Assembly (NCBI RefSeq): GCF_000730165.1
Contig: NZ_CP022112.1
Span: 248,001-312,000 of the forward strand
DNA: 64,000 nucleotides
Reading direction: 5' to 3'
DNA from: Nitrospirillum viridazoti CBAmc
GTDB lineage: Bacteria; Pseudomonadota; Alphaproteobacteria; Azospirillales; Azospirillaceae
Part shown: piece after piece, positions 36,103-44,450 of the stretch
How positions within the stretch are numbered: the first letter of the stretch is position 1
How the letters are laid out: the number at the start of each line of letters is the position of its first letter
Position numbers and translations under genes: made by a program
The notes under the pieces: model-generated
The model's input: the letters and a program-made list of their open reading frames with translations, nothing else
Told to the model about the DNA's origin: nothing
Database searches by the model: none

Positions 36103-36792
36103 TCAACGCAGCAGGCTGAAGTCCACCGGCATGGTCCAGTCCAGGGGCTTGTCGTCCGGGGCCGGGGGCAGCGGGTCGGCCCGCCGCACCGTGGCCACCG
36201 CCTCCTCATCCAGCAGGGCGGAGCCGGAGCTGCGCTCCAGCGTCACGCTCAGCACGTGGCCCGTCCGGTCTAAGGTGAAGTGCACCACGGCGGTGCCCAC
36301 CTGGTGACGCTGCCGCGCCTGCGCGGGATAGCGCAGATAGCGGTAGAGATGCGCCATCAGCCGGCCCTCATAGCTGTCCGGGCCCTTGCTGGCCGGTGCC
36401 GGGGTGGCCGTCTGCACCGCCGTGCTGGGCGGCGGCTCGGGTTGCGGCGTCGCAACCGGGGCGGGTTGCGGCGGCACCGGCGGGGGTGGGGGCAGAGGGA
36501 TGGGCTTCACCGCCACCGGCTTGGGCGGCGGGGGCTTGGGCGTGGGTTGGGGCGGCTCCGGCTTCGGCGGCTCGGGCTTGGGCGGTGCGGGTGGCGGTGG
36601 CGGCGGTGGCAGGTCGATCTGCAGCGGCGGCGGCGGGGGCGGTGGCTCCAGGGTGGAGCGCGCCATCAGCCAGGGCAGGGCCAGGGCATGGGCGGCCAGC
36701 ACCAGGGCCAGGCTGCCACCCCAGACCAGGCGTCCGCGCCTGTCCTCGCCAGGAAGGTCGCCGCCGTTTTTGGTCATCGATGCCATCGCCAT
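36103..36792 (-). CDS. tonB: TonB energy-transducing protein
   Basis: The 229-residue protein has one N-terminal membrane helix (LVWGGSLALVLAAHALALPWLM), a long Pro/Lys-Pro/Glu spanning segment (about residues 48-125), and a TonB C-terminal domain (YRYLRYPAQARQRHQVGTAVVHFTLDRTGHVLSVTLERSSGSALLDEEAVATVRRADPLPPAP). It transmits the proton-driven energy of ExbB-ExbD to outer-membrane receptors. It starts 4 bases after the exbD stop. It ends the iron operon. Two further in-frame ATGs near the start (MAMASM) leave the exact N terminus open. Confidence 0.93.
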   Translation of the reverse strand: MAMASMTKNGGDLPGEDRRGRLVWGGSLALVLAAHALALPWLMARSTLEPPPPPPPLQIDLPPPPPPPAPPKPEPPKPEPPQPTPKPPPPKPVAVKPIPLPPPPPVPPQPAPVATPQPEPPPSTAVQTATPAPASKGPDSYEGRLMAHLYRYLRYPAQARQRHQVGTAVVHFTLDRTGHVLSVTLERSSGSALLDEEAVATVRRADPLPPAPDDKPLDWTMPVDFSLLR

Positions 36793-36796
36793 GGCG

Positions 36797-37222
36797 TCAC
36801 GGGGCCCCGCCGCCGTCCAGCCCCACCAGCGAGACCTTCAGGTATCCCGCCGTGCGCAGGCTGTTCATCACCGCCGTCAGGTCGCCGTAGGAGACGACAC
36901 GGTCGGCGCTGAGGGTGATGCGCTGGTCCTTGTCACCGCCGGCGGCCTGGTCCAGGGCGGCGGCCAGGCCGTCGCGCGCCACGTCGGCGCCGTTGATCGC
37001 CAGGGTCAGGTCGGCGCGGATGGTCAGGGTCACCGGCTTTTCCGGGTGCGGCCGGGGCGGCGCGTTGGAGGAGGGCAGGTCCACCGGCACGTCCACGGTG
37101 GCCAGGGGGGCCGCCACCATGAAGATGATCAGCAGCACCAGCATCACATCGATGAAGGGCGTGACGTTGATCTCGTGGGTCTCGGCCAGCTCATCGCCGC
37201 CGTGGGAAAGACGGGCAGCCAT
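36797..37222 (-). CDS. exbD: Biopolymer transport protein ExbD
   Basis: The 141-residue protein has the ExbD layout: short cytoplasmic N terminus, the conserved [25 protein letters not shown] helix, in which the first Asp carries the proton, then a periplasmic domain ending [26 protein letters not shown]. The Asp is present. The start is placed at the ATG of [11 protein letters not shown], just after the exbB stop, with a 5-base gap. It forms the motor complex with ExbB and TonB in the inner membrane. Confidence 0.94.
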   Translation of the reverse strand: MAARLSHGGDELAETHEINVTPFIDVMLVLLIIFMVAAPLATVDVPVDLPSSNAPPRPHPEKPVTLTIRADLTLAINGADVARDGLAAALDQAAGGDKDQRITLSADRVVSYGDLTAVMNSLRTAGYLKVSLVGLDGGGAP

Positions 37223-37227
37223 CCCGG

Positions 37228-38067
37228 TCACTCCGCCGCGCGGCTGCGGACCTGGGCCACGCCAGCCTGCTCCCGGTCCAGGTCGCGGCTGACCAGGCGC
37301 AGCACGCCGGCCGACACGTCGGCCAGCAGCACGCGATAGCCGTCCACCTTGCGGGCGAAGACATTGTAGACTACCACCGCCGGGATGGCGGCCACCAGGC
37401 CGGTGGCGGTCGCCAGCAGCGCCTCGGCGATGCCGGGTGCGACGACGGCCAGGCTGGTGGTCTGGGTCTTCGAGATGCCGATGAAGCTGTTCATGATGCC
37501 CCACACCGTGCCGAACAGGCCGACGAAGGGGGCGGTGGCGCCGATGGTGGCCAGCACGCCGGTACCGCGCACGATGGCCCGGCGGGCTTTGGCTTCCAGC
37601 CGCTCCAGCCGCAGCACCACGCGTTCCTTCACGCCCTCGGCCGGCAGGCCGGCGGACAGCGCGCGCTCTGCCGACGCGGCGCGGGCGAAGGCCAGGGCCA
37701 GGGCATCGGCCTCACCCGTCAGCTGGCTGGCCGCGACATCCAGGGACGGGGCATCATCCAGCGTGTCCAGCGAGCCCTGCAGGCGGCCGCGCGCGGCGCG
37801 CAGCTCCAGCCCCTTGGCCAGCAGGATGGTCCAGGTGACGACGGAGGCCGCCAGCAGGCCCAGGATGACGGCCTTCACCACCCCATCGGCGTTCAGGAAC
37901 ATGCCCATGGCCGACAGGTCGTGCGGCACGGTGGCGGCGGCGGTGCGGGCCGCCCCCTCCTGCGCCCAGGCGTTGGTCGCCCCTAAGCTCAATGCCGCCG
38001 TCAAGCTGGCGGCGGCCGTCTGCTTCAGCAACTTGGTAGCCATGATGGTCGTGCCCCTCTTTGACAT
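37228..38067 (-). CDS. exbB: Biopolymer transport protein ExbB with signal-peptide-like N terminus
   Basis: The 279-residue protein has an N-terminal export-type segment ([24 protein letters not shown]), a long periplasmic stretch, and the three-helix MotA/TolQ/ExbB core: [65 protein letters not shown] and [28 protein letters not shown]. The N-terminal extension is known from alphaproteobacterial and pseudomonad ExbB. The ATG at 38067 has AAGGA 7 bases ahead; an earlier ATG at 38115 overlaps the PepSY gene stop (ATGA) and is possible but lacks a site. Confidence 0.92.
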   Translation of the reverse strand: MSKRGTTIMATKLLKQTAAASLTAALSLGATNAWAQEGAARTAAATVPHDLSAMGMFLNADGVVKAVILGLLAASVVTWTILLAKGLELRAARGRLQGSLDTLDDAPSLDVAASQLTGEADALALAFARAASAERALSAGLPAEGVKERVVLRLERLEAKARRAIVRGTGVLATIGATAPFVGLFGTVWGIMNSFIGISKTQTTSLAVVAPGIAEALLATATGLVAAIPAVVVYNVFARKVDGYRVLLADVSAGVLRLVSRDLDREQAGVAQVRSRAAE

Positions 38068-38111
38068 CGGTGCGTCCTTGGCCTGACGCGTCGTGTGACG
38101 GTTGATGGCGG

Positions 38112-39332
38112 TCATTCCGCGGCGGATTGCAGGATGGCCGTGGCGCGGGCGGCGCCGGCCTTGCGGTTCCGGCGCTTGATCCACCACATGGAGGTGCCGG
38201 TGATGGCGAACAGGGTGGGCAGCAGGCCGCTCAGCGCCACCAGGACGCGGTAAACGGGCCCCAGCCCCTCGCCCTCATGCAGCGGACGCATCCAGCCGGT
38301 GACCTTGTTGCCGGCCGCCTGGGCGGAGGGATCGCGCACCTCCACCACCTGGCGGGCCCAGGGGTCCACCATCAGGGTGACGGCGCTGGGGGCATCGCCG
38401 CCCGGTGGCGCCAGCACCACGCGGATGGCCTGGTCGGGGCTCTGCGGCAGGCTGGTGCCGCGCAGGGCCAGGCCGGGGCGGGGCGATGCCGCCAGGGCGA
38501 TGGCCACGGCCTCATCCACGCCGGCCGGGTCCACGCCGTCGCGCGGCGTCACCTTGGGCACGGCGAAGCCCTGGGTCTGCGCCGCCATGGGCAACACCGA
38601 TCCGATGCCGGCGGCGATGGTCTGGGGGAAGGCGATGGCGACGCCGGTGACGCTGACCACCAGGAAGACGACCAAGCCCCAGATGCCGGCGGCGCCATGC
38701 AGCTCGCGATGGAAGCGGGCGCCCTTGGCCGCCTTGCGCACGATGAAGGACTGGCGCCACTGCCCGGGCCGGGGCCACCACAGCACCAGGCCGGTAACGC
38801 CCAGCGCCGTCATGATGACGCCCAGGTATCCCACCAGGTCGCGGCCGCTGCGGTCCTGGATCAGCAGGTTGCCGTGCAGGCGGTGGATCCAGCCGATGGT
38901 CGCGTCCAGGCCTGGGGTGCTGACCACGGTCAGGGTGACGGGGTCGATGTGCACGCTGATGCCCGGCATGCCGCCGCCGGGGGCGCGATTGGGGGCGCCA
39001 CCCTGGCCGTGGGCATGCTCCCCACCCTGCGGCATGCGGCGCTGCGCCTGGAAGCGGACGGTGGCGGTTCCGCCCGGCGCGGATGGTGCGGCGTAGCTGG
39101 CGGGCCTGGCACCCGGGGCCCCGGAGGTTTCCAGAGCCGCGGCGGCGGCGGTCACCACCTCGGCCACGCCGTGCGGTGCCGCATCGGCGGGCGATGCCGG
39201 CAATGATGGGGTGAATACGGCGCGCAGCTCCGGCTCGATCACCAGCACGGTGCCCGACAGGCCCAGCGCCAGCAGGGGCAGGCCCAGGATCAGGCCCACC
39301 CACAGATGCAGGAAGCGCAGCGTCTTCATCAT
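38112..39332 (-). CDS. PepSY-associated membrane protein of iron uptake loci
   Basis: The 406-residue protein has the PepSY_TM plan: N-terminal helix (LRFLHLWVGLILGLPLLALGLSGTVLVI), a periplasmic segment, helices near WIHRLHGNLLIQ and VGYLGVIMTALGVTGLVLWWP, HRELHGAAGIWGLVVFLVVSVTGVAIAFP, and a final GLLPTLFAITGTSMWWIKRR. His residues near the helices (in HLW, RLHGNL, HRELHG) could bind heme or iron. Such proteins are often encoded beside siderophore receptors and some reduce ferric siderophores in the periplasm; the role here is inferred. A Gly/His-rich loop (GEHAHGQGGAPN) may bind metal. Stop and exbB-region ATG overlap. Confidence 0.85.
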   Translation of the reverse strand: MMKTLRFLHLWVGLILGLPLLALGLSGTVLVIEPELRAVFTPSLPASPADAAPHGVAEVVTAAAAALETSGAPGARPASYAAPSAPGGTATVRFQAQRRMPQGGEHAHGQGGAPNRAPGGGMPGISVHIDPVTLTVVSTPGLDATIGWIHRLHGNLLIQDRSGRDLVGYLGVIMTALGVTGLVLWWPRPGQWRQSFIVRKAAKGARFHRELHGAAGIWGLVVFLVVSVTGVAIAFPQTIAAGIGSVLPMAAQTQGFAVPKVTPRDGVDPAGVDEAVAIALAASPRPGLALRGTSLPQSPDQAIRVVLAPPGGDAPSAVTLMVDPWARQVVEVRDPSAQAAGNKVTGWMRPLHEGEGLGPVYRVLVALSGLLPTLFAITGTSMWWIKRRNRKAGAARATAILQSAAE

Positions 39333-39336
39333 GGCG

Positions 39337-40017
39337 TCAGGCCTCCGCCCAGCGGCGCAGCAGGTTATGGTAGATGCCGGTCAGCCGCACCACGGCGGGC
39401 TGGCCGGCGGCCTCCCGGTTCAGATCCTGGATGGTCGTGTCCAGGTCGAACAGCAGGGTGCGTTCGCCGTCGTCGCGCACCATGCTCTGCATCCAGAAGA
39501 ACGAGGCGATGCGGGCGCCCCGGGTCACCGGGGCCACGCGGTGCAGGCTGGTGGACGGGTACAGCACCATGTCGCCGGCGGGCAGCTTCACCTCATGCTC
39601 GCCGTAGGTGTCCTCCACCAGCAACTCGCCGCCGTCATATTCCTCCGGATCGGCCAGGAACAGGGTGGCGGACAGGTCGGTGCGCACGCGGTGCGGCGTG
39701 CCGGGAATCTGGCGGATGGCGTTGTCGACGTGGATGCCGAAGGACTGGCCGCCGGCATAGCGGTTGAACAGCGGCGGGAAGACCTTCAGCGGCAGGGCGG
39801 CCGACAGGAACAGGGCGTTCTTTTCCAGCGCCGCCAGGATCATGTCGCCCATGGCCTGGGCTGCCGGATGGTCGGCCGGGATCTGGGCGTTGTTCTTGGC
39901 CATGGCCGACTGGTGGCCGGCCGTCACTCGGCCGTCCACCCAATCGGCGGTCTCCATCTGCTGGCGGCACCAGGCGACCTGCTCTTGGGTCAGGACGCCG
40001 GGAATGTGAAGAAGCAT
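39337..40017 (-). CDS. piuC: PKHD-type Fe(II)/2-oxoglutarate hydroxylase PiuC
   Basis: The 226-residue protein matches the PiuC/YbiX family in length and sequence: [20 protein letters not shown] at the start, facial triad His96-x-Asp98 in [12 protein letters not shown] and His159 in [15 protein letters not shown], and Arg169 that would hold 2-oxoglutarate. These genes typically accompany catecholate siderophore receptors (Fiu/PiuA), and the enzyme is thought to help handle the siderophore or iron inside the cell. It is the second gene of the operon, 37 bases after the receptor, and 4 bases before the PepSY gene. Confidence 0.94.
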   Translation of the reverse strand: MLLHIPGVLTQEQVAWCRQQMETADWVDGRVTAGHQSAMAKNNAQIPADHPAAQAMGDMILAALEKNALFLSAALPLKVFPPLFNRYAGGQSFGIHVDNAIRQIPGTPHRVRTDLSATLFLADPEEYDGGELLVEDTYGEHEVKLPAGDMVLYPSTSLHRVAPVTRGARIASFFWMQSMVRDDGERTLLFDLDTTIQDLNREAAGQPAVVRLTGIYHNLLRRWAEA

Positions 40018-40054
40018 GGGTGCCGCCTTGGATGGTCTGGGGTTGACGGGTGGA

Positions 40055-42265
40055 TCAGAAGGCGAAGTTGGCGGTGAACTGGACCGTGCGGCCCTCGCCC
40101 GGGACCAGGTGGGCCGGGTGGATCTGGTCGACGTAGTCGCGGTCGGTCAGGTTGATGATGTTGGCCTGGATGCTGATCTTTTCCGTGATGTCGTACTTGG
40201 CCATGGCGTTGAAGGTGACATAGCCGGGCACGGTGTTGATCAGGTTGGTGGCCGCCACGGGGCTGGAACTGCCGATGCGCTGCGACACCGCATTGGCGCC
40301 GCCACCGATCTGCAACTGGTGCGTCACCTGATAGGTGGTCCACAGGTTGAAGGTGTGGTGCGGCACGTTGGGCAGACCGCGGCCCACCTGGCTGAAGGTG
40401 GTGGACTTGATGACCCGGCCATCCATGTAGGCATAGCTGGTGTTGACCTGCCAGTCCTCGGTGATACGGCCGGTCACCTCCAGCTCGACACCCTTCACCT
40501 TCTGGTCGCCGCCCAGCACGTTCAGGGCGGAGTTGTTGGGGTCGGTGACGCGAGCATTGTCCTTTTCCGTCTGGAACAGGGCGGTGCGCACGCTCAGGGC
40601 GTCGTGCAGCAGGTCGATCTTGCCGCCGACCTCATAGGTCTTGTTGCTTTCCGGATCCAGGTTGGCCGTGGCGGCGGACAGCGACAACTGCTCGGCCGAC
40701 GGGTTGAACGAGGTGCCGAAGCTGGCGTAGAGGCTGCTTTCCGGCGTGGGCTTGAACACCAGCGAGGCGCGGCCGGACGGCAGGCTGTCGGTGCGGGAGA
40801 AGGCGGCGGCCGGGGCCACGGTCTGTTTGTAGTCCGTGTCCAGATGGTCGTAGCGGAAACCGCCGACCAGCGACCACTGCTCATTGAACTTCATCGTGTC
40901 GACGGCGAACACCGCCACCGTGTCGACCGTGGTGCTGACGCGGGACGAGATAGTGCCCACGCCGGCGAAGGCTTGGTACTCGTTGGGGTTCAGCAGGGTG
41001 GTGGTGGGCACGCCCGTCCATGCGGTGCGCGTCGGGTCCGAGGTCTCGCGCGACAGTTCCACGCCGGTCACCAGATGGTGTTCCAGGAAGCCGGTGTTGA
41101 ATCGGGCGGAGGCCGTGGCCTGGTCGTCCAGGGTGGTTTCCACGCTGCGCACGGTGATGGCGTTGCGCTTGATGGCCACGCCCGACAGCGGGCCGACGGT
41201 GGCCGGCGTCACGTTGGCGTTCACCAGCTGCGGCTCGGTGATACGGACGTTGCGGTAGTAGTTGCCGTAACGGAACTGGTTTTCCAGGGTGATGCCGGAC
41301 GTCAGGTCGTGCTGCACGTCGGCGGTCACGACATTGGCGTCGGTCTTCAGGTAGTCGCTGTGGAAACCGTAGTAGGTGCGGTAGTCCACCGGTGCCGGCT
41401 GGCCCAGCAGGAAGGGGATGCCATAGTCCGGCCGGTCGTTTTCTGACTGGTGCAGATAGCTGATGGTGACGCGGGTGGGCGTGCCGATGCCGAAGGCGAC
41501 CGAGGGCGCGAAGCCATAGCGCTCATTCTTGGCGCCGTCGCGGCCCTCGACGAAGCTGCTGGTGCCCATGGCGTTCAGGCGCACGGCGGTGGTGGCGTCG
41601 ATGGCGCGGTCCACGTCGGCCGTCAGGCGCTTCATGCCGTCGGTGCCCAGGGTGGCCGTGCCGGCGGTGATGGCCTCCAGCGTGGGCGTCTTGCTCACCT
41701 GGTTGATGGTGCCGCCGGTGGACCCCCGCCCGAACATGGCGCTGTCCGGACCCTTCAGCACCTCGGCCGACTGGTAGTTGAAGCTGTCGCGGTAATAGCT
41801 GCCGAAGTCGCGCAGGCCATCCAGGAAGATGTCCGACCGGGCGCTGAAGCCGCGCAGGGTCAGGCTGTCGCCCTGGGCGCCGCCTTCACCGGCCGCCAGG
41901 CTGATGCCGGCCACGTTGCGCAGGGCGTCGCGCAGGGTGGTGACGCCCTGGTCCTTCATCTCCTGGCCGGAGATGACCGTGACGGACTGCGGGGTGTCCA
42001 GCAGCTTTTCCGTCAGCTTCACGTTGGACGACCGCTCGGTGCGGTAGTCTTGCGCCGGGGCGGCGTCCTGGTCCTGCACCGACAGGGTGGGCAACTGGCC
42101 CGTGCCGCCCTGGGTGGTGGGCGCCGTCGCCGTCTGGGCTTGCGCGCCCAGGGAAAGCAGGGCGCCGCCGGCCAGGCCCACGCTCGCAAGGCCCAGGGCA
42201 GTACGCGCCAGCGTGCGGGGCGCCTTGGCCCGGCTGGCGATGATGATATTGCGGTTGCTCGACAT
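40055..42265 (-). CDS. fiu: TonB-dependent catecholate siderophore receptor, Fiu/PiuA-like
   Basis: The 736-residue receptor has a long signal peptide ([35 protein letters not shown]), a plug ([98 protein letters not shown]) and a barrel ending in VQFTANFAF. The siderophore class and operon partners (piuC, exbBD, tonB) point to Fiu/PiuA, which take up catecholate siderophores or their breakdown products. The ATG at 42265 has AAGGTGGGG upstream; an in-frame GTG at 42277 is less likely. A possible Fur site is upstream at 42402-42416. Confidence 0.92.
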   Translation of the reverse strand: MSSNRNIIIASRAKAPRTLARTALGLASVGLAGGALLSLGAQAQTATAPTTQGGTGQLPTLSVQDQDAAPAQDYRTERSSNVKLTEKLLDTPQSVTVISGQEMKDQGVTTLRDALRNVAGISLAAGEGGAQGDSLTLRGFSARSDIFLDGLRDFGSYYRDSFNYQSAEVLKGPDSAMFGRGSTGGTINQVSKTPTLEAITAGTATLGTDGMKRLTADVDRAIDATTAVRLNAMGTSSFVEGRDGAKNERYGFAPSVAFGIGTPTRVTISYLHQSENDRPDYGIPFLLGQPAPVDYRTYYGFHSDYLKTDANVVTADVQHDLTSGITLENQFRYGNYYRNVRITEPQLVNANVTPATVGPLSGVAIKRNAITVRSVETTLDDQATASARFNTGFLEHHLVTGVELSRETSDPTRTAWTGVPTTTLLNPNEYQAFAGVGTISSRVSTTVDTVAVFAVDTMKFNEQWSLVGGFRYDHLDTDYKQTVAPAAAFSRTDSLPSGRASLVFKPTPESSLYASFGTSFNPSAEQLSLSAATANLDPESNKTYEVGGKIDLLHDALSVRTALFQTEKDNARVTDPNNSALNVLGGDQKVKGVELEVTGRITEDWQVNTSYAYMDGRVIKSTTFSQVGRGLPNVPHHTFNLWTTYQVTHQLQIGGGANAVSQRIGSSSPVAATNLINTVPGYVTFNAMAKYDITEKISIQANIINLTDRDYVDQIHPAHLVPGEGRTVQFTANFAF

Positions 42266-42401
42266 GACGGTCCCCACCTTATGCCACGCTATGTGGTTGG
42301 CTCCCCGCGCGGATCCCGGCTATCGAGCTCCGCGGTTATACCCTTTGTTAAGATTGCGATCGACTCTTATTTGCCGATTTGATGCCTGTCAACGGGACGG
42401 A

Positions 42402-42416
42402 TGAGACTAATTATCA
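42402..42416. promoter_or_regulatory. Possible Fur box upstream of the iron operon
   Basis: Read on the minus strand, TGATAATTAGTCTCA matches the 7-1-7 Fur consensus TGATAAT-n-ATTATCA perfectly in the left arm and in 5 of 7 positions in the right. It lies about 140 bases ahead of the receptor start, within the 336-base gap shared with the divergent hemerythrin gene. The rest of that gap has no gene and no clear promoter. Confidence 0.42.
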
Positions 42417-42601
42417 AAATCCATCGCAAAGATCCGCATGGCAGTGTTGCGGTGCGGCAAAATGGTGGAGGTGGGATTGGATGATGATCATTGCGGGACA
42501 CGCCGGAACCGCCACACCATTCGGGCGTTTCCGGCGACAGGGCGCCCGCAACTTCACGCCGCCGATCGCAGGGCGGAGAGATAGCCCAGGGAAGGGAAGC
42601 G

Positions 42602-43309
42602 ATGGACATCATGGATCAGAGCCGCCGGTCGTTCCTCCACGCCGGTTCCGCCGGCGCCGTCGCGGCCGCGGGCTTGGCCTTGGCGGGATGCGGGCAGGGG
42701 GCGGGCAGCGAGAAGGACGTCGGCGCGGTGGAGGATCTGATGCGTGAGCACGGCGTGCTGCGCCGGGTCCTGTTCGCCTACACGGAAGCCGCCACGGGAC
42801 TGCGCGGGGCCGCCACGGTCGATGCCGGGGCCCTGAAGCGGGCGGCGACCTTGTTCCGCACGTTCGGCGAGGATTACCACGAGCGCCTGTTGGAGGAGGC
42901 CCACATCTTCCCGGCGATCCGCAAGCTCCAGGGCCCGGTGGCGGCCTCTCCCGACGTGCTGACGGCGCAGCACCAGCGCGGGCGGGAGATCACGGACTAT
43001 ATCCTGGGCGTGACCGGCAAGGGGGCGATTGGGACCGCCGACCGGGAACCGATGGCCCGCGCGATGGAGACCCTGGTCCGGATGTACCGGGTTCATGCCG
43101 CCCACGAGGACACCGTGGTTTTCACGGCATGGAAACAGGCCCTGTCCGGGCACGAGCTGGACGAGATGGGGGACAAGTTCGAGGAGATTGAGCGCCAGCA
43201 ATTCGGCAAGGACGGGTTTGACGACGCGGTCCACCAGATCGCGGACATCGAACAAGCCCTGGGATTGGCCGACATCGCCCAGTTCACCGCGCCATCGCCC
43301 CTCCGCTGA
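42602..43309 (+). CDS. Hemerythrin-domain lipoprotein with twin-arginine signal
   Basis: The 235-residue protein starts with a signal (SRRSFLHAGSAGAVAAAGLALAGC) that combines a twin-arginine pair and a lipobox LAGC, so it should be a Tat-exported lipoprotein. A four-helix hemerythrin domain follows, with the iron-binding pattern HGVLRRVLFAY (His), DYHERLLEEAHIFPAI (His and Glu), TAQHQRGREI (His) and MYRVHAAHEDTVVFTAW (His and Asp/Glu). Such domains bind a di-iron centre and sense or store oxygen, NO or iron. Placement divergent from the iron operon suggests a link to iron or oxidative stress. AGGGAAG precedes the ATG. Confidence 0.85.
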   Translation: MDIMDQSRRSFLHAGSAGAVAAAGLALAGCGQGAGSEKDVGAVEDLMREHGVLRRVLFAYTEAATGLRGAATVDAGALKRAATLFRTFGEDYHERLLEEAHIFPAIRKLQGPVAASPDVLTAQHQRGREITDYILGVTGKGAIGTADREPMARAMETLVRMYRVHAAHEDTVVFTAWKQALSGHELDEMGDKFEEIERQQFGKDGFDDAVHQIADIEQALGLADIAQFTAPSPLR

Positions 43310-43320
43310 AGGATCGCTTT

Positions 43321-44334
43321 CTAAGGCGCGCCGAAGCTCTGCCGCATGTGCAGGGAGATGCTGCTGCGCTGCAGGAGGCCGGTTTCCCAGGGGTCCATGG
43401 AATAGAGGCCTTCCAGATAAGCCTTGTCCGCCGCGCTCAGGGATGCGGGCTTCTGGTCGTTCGCGCAATTGGCGGCGAACAGGTCCAGAATGCTGGGCAG
43501 GTCGCCGCACTGGCCTAGGGCCTTGGGCTGAGCCAGCGCCAGGACGCCCAGGTAATCCGCGACCGCGCCCAGTTTCAGGCCCAGGATCCGGTCGGTGTTC
43601 ACCACCATCAGGACGTGGGTCAGCACCGGGCGTAGGTCGCCGGTGGAAAGCCGGCTGCCCAGACCGCCGCCCAAGCTCATCTGGTAGGGATCGTCGATGG
43701 CGGTCAGGATGCCGTTGCTGGTGGAGGTGACGTACCAGGCCTGGATCGGTCTGGTGACCTGGGACAGCGCCTTGGCCTGATGCACGAAATGATAGCCCAG
43801 CAGCCGGGGATATTTATCCGCCACGGTGTCCATGAGCACCTGCGGCTGGTCGGTGAAAAAGATGTTCACGTTGGTTTTGCAGGATGCGCGAGAGGTTGGC
43901 GCCCCGACGGCTTGCGCGATGGCGCGGATGCGCGTGGTGATGAAGGCGTTGATATCCGCCGGGACGTTCTGCACCTGGGGACATACCGCCCTGTCCCAAC
44001 GGGCGATCTGGTCGCTGTACGGCGCGCGCTTGCCATGGTCCCGCACGAAATCGCCGATGATTTCCTGCAGCCTCTCCGTCTTCAGGCGCATGCCGGTGAC
44101 CACGACGGTCTCGGCGGTGTCAGCATCGTTTTCCCGGACACCGTCCCCCGGGGCGTTGGCGCCCGGAACGCTGGTGTCAAATGCGTCCGCCACGGGTGCA
44201 CTGGCGTTGCCGGCCGGGGATGAGCCCACACCGGATTGGGCCAGGGCTAGGGGCGGCTGCGCGGCCAGCCCAAGCACCAGGGCGACGGCGAAGGCGATCG
44301 TGTTGCGCCGCTTGTCCCCTTGGCCATACCCCAT
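43321..44334 (-). CDS. Unknown secreted protein with TonB-box-like segment
   Basis: I do not recognise this 337-residue protein as a named family. It has a signal peptide (TIAFAVALVLGLAAQPPLALAQ, cleaved near residue 32), a low-complexity linker, then ETVVVTGMR (75-83), which looks like the TonB box and plug entry of an outer-membrane receptor, yet no barrel follows. The rest has Cys97, Cys124 and two late Cys residues, and conserved-looking blocks RIRAIAQAVGAPTSRASCKTNVNIFFTDQPQVLMDTVADKYPRLLGYHF and GDLPSILDLFAANCANDQKPASLSAADKAYLEGLYSMDPW. GGGAGG sits ahead of the ATG. It converges on the hemerythrin gene with an 11-base gap. Confidence 0.6.
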   Translation of the reverse strand: MGYGQGDKRRNTIAFAVALVLGLAAQPPLALAQSGVGSSPAGNASAPVADAFDTSVPGANAPGDGVRENDADTAETVVVTGMRLKTERLQEIIGDFVRDHGKRAPYSDQIARWDRAVCPQVQNVPADINAFITTRIRAIAQAVGAPTSRASCKTNVNIFFTDQPQVLMDTVADKYPRLLGYHFVHQAKALSQVTRPIQAWYVTSTSNGILTAIDDPYQMSLGGGLGSRLSTGDLRPVLTHVLMVVNTDRILGLKLGAVADYLGVLALAQPKALGQCGDLPSILDLFAANCANDQKPASLSAADKAYLEGLYSMDPWETGLLQRSSISLHMRQSFGAP

Positions 44335-44450
44335 AGCCGCCTCCCGATCCGCCGCAACCGTTCCCTGGTCACGAGGCTAGGCGCAACGCAGGATGGCAGC
44401 TCGGAAAAGGCCAGGCCGACGCCCCTTGCCCAGGCGCCGGCCCGCCAAGG

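Noticed and set aside
42481-42494. ATGATGATCATT near the hemerythrin gene considered as a second Fur box
   Set aside because: It matches the Fur consensus poorly beyond the central ATGATCAT core, so I do not list it as a feature.
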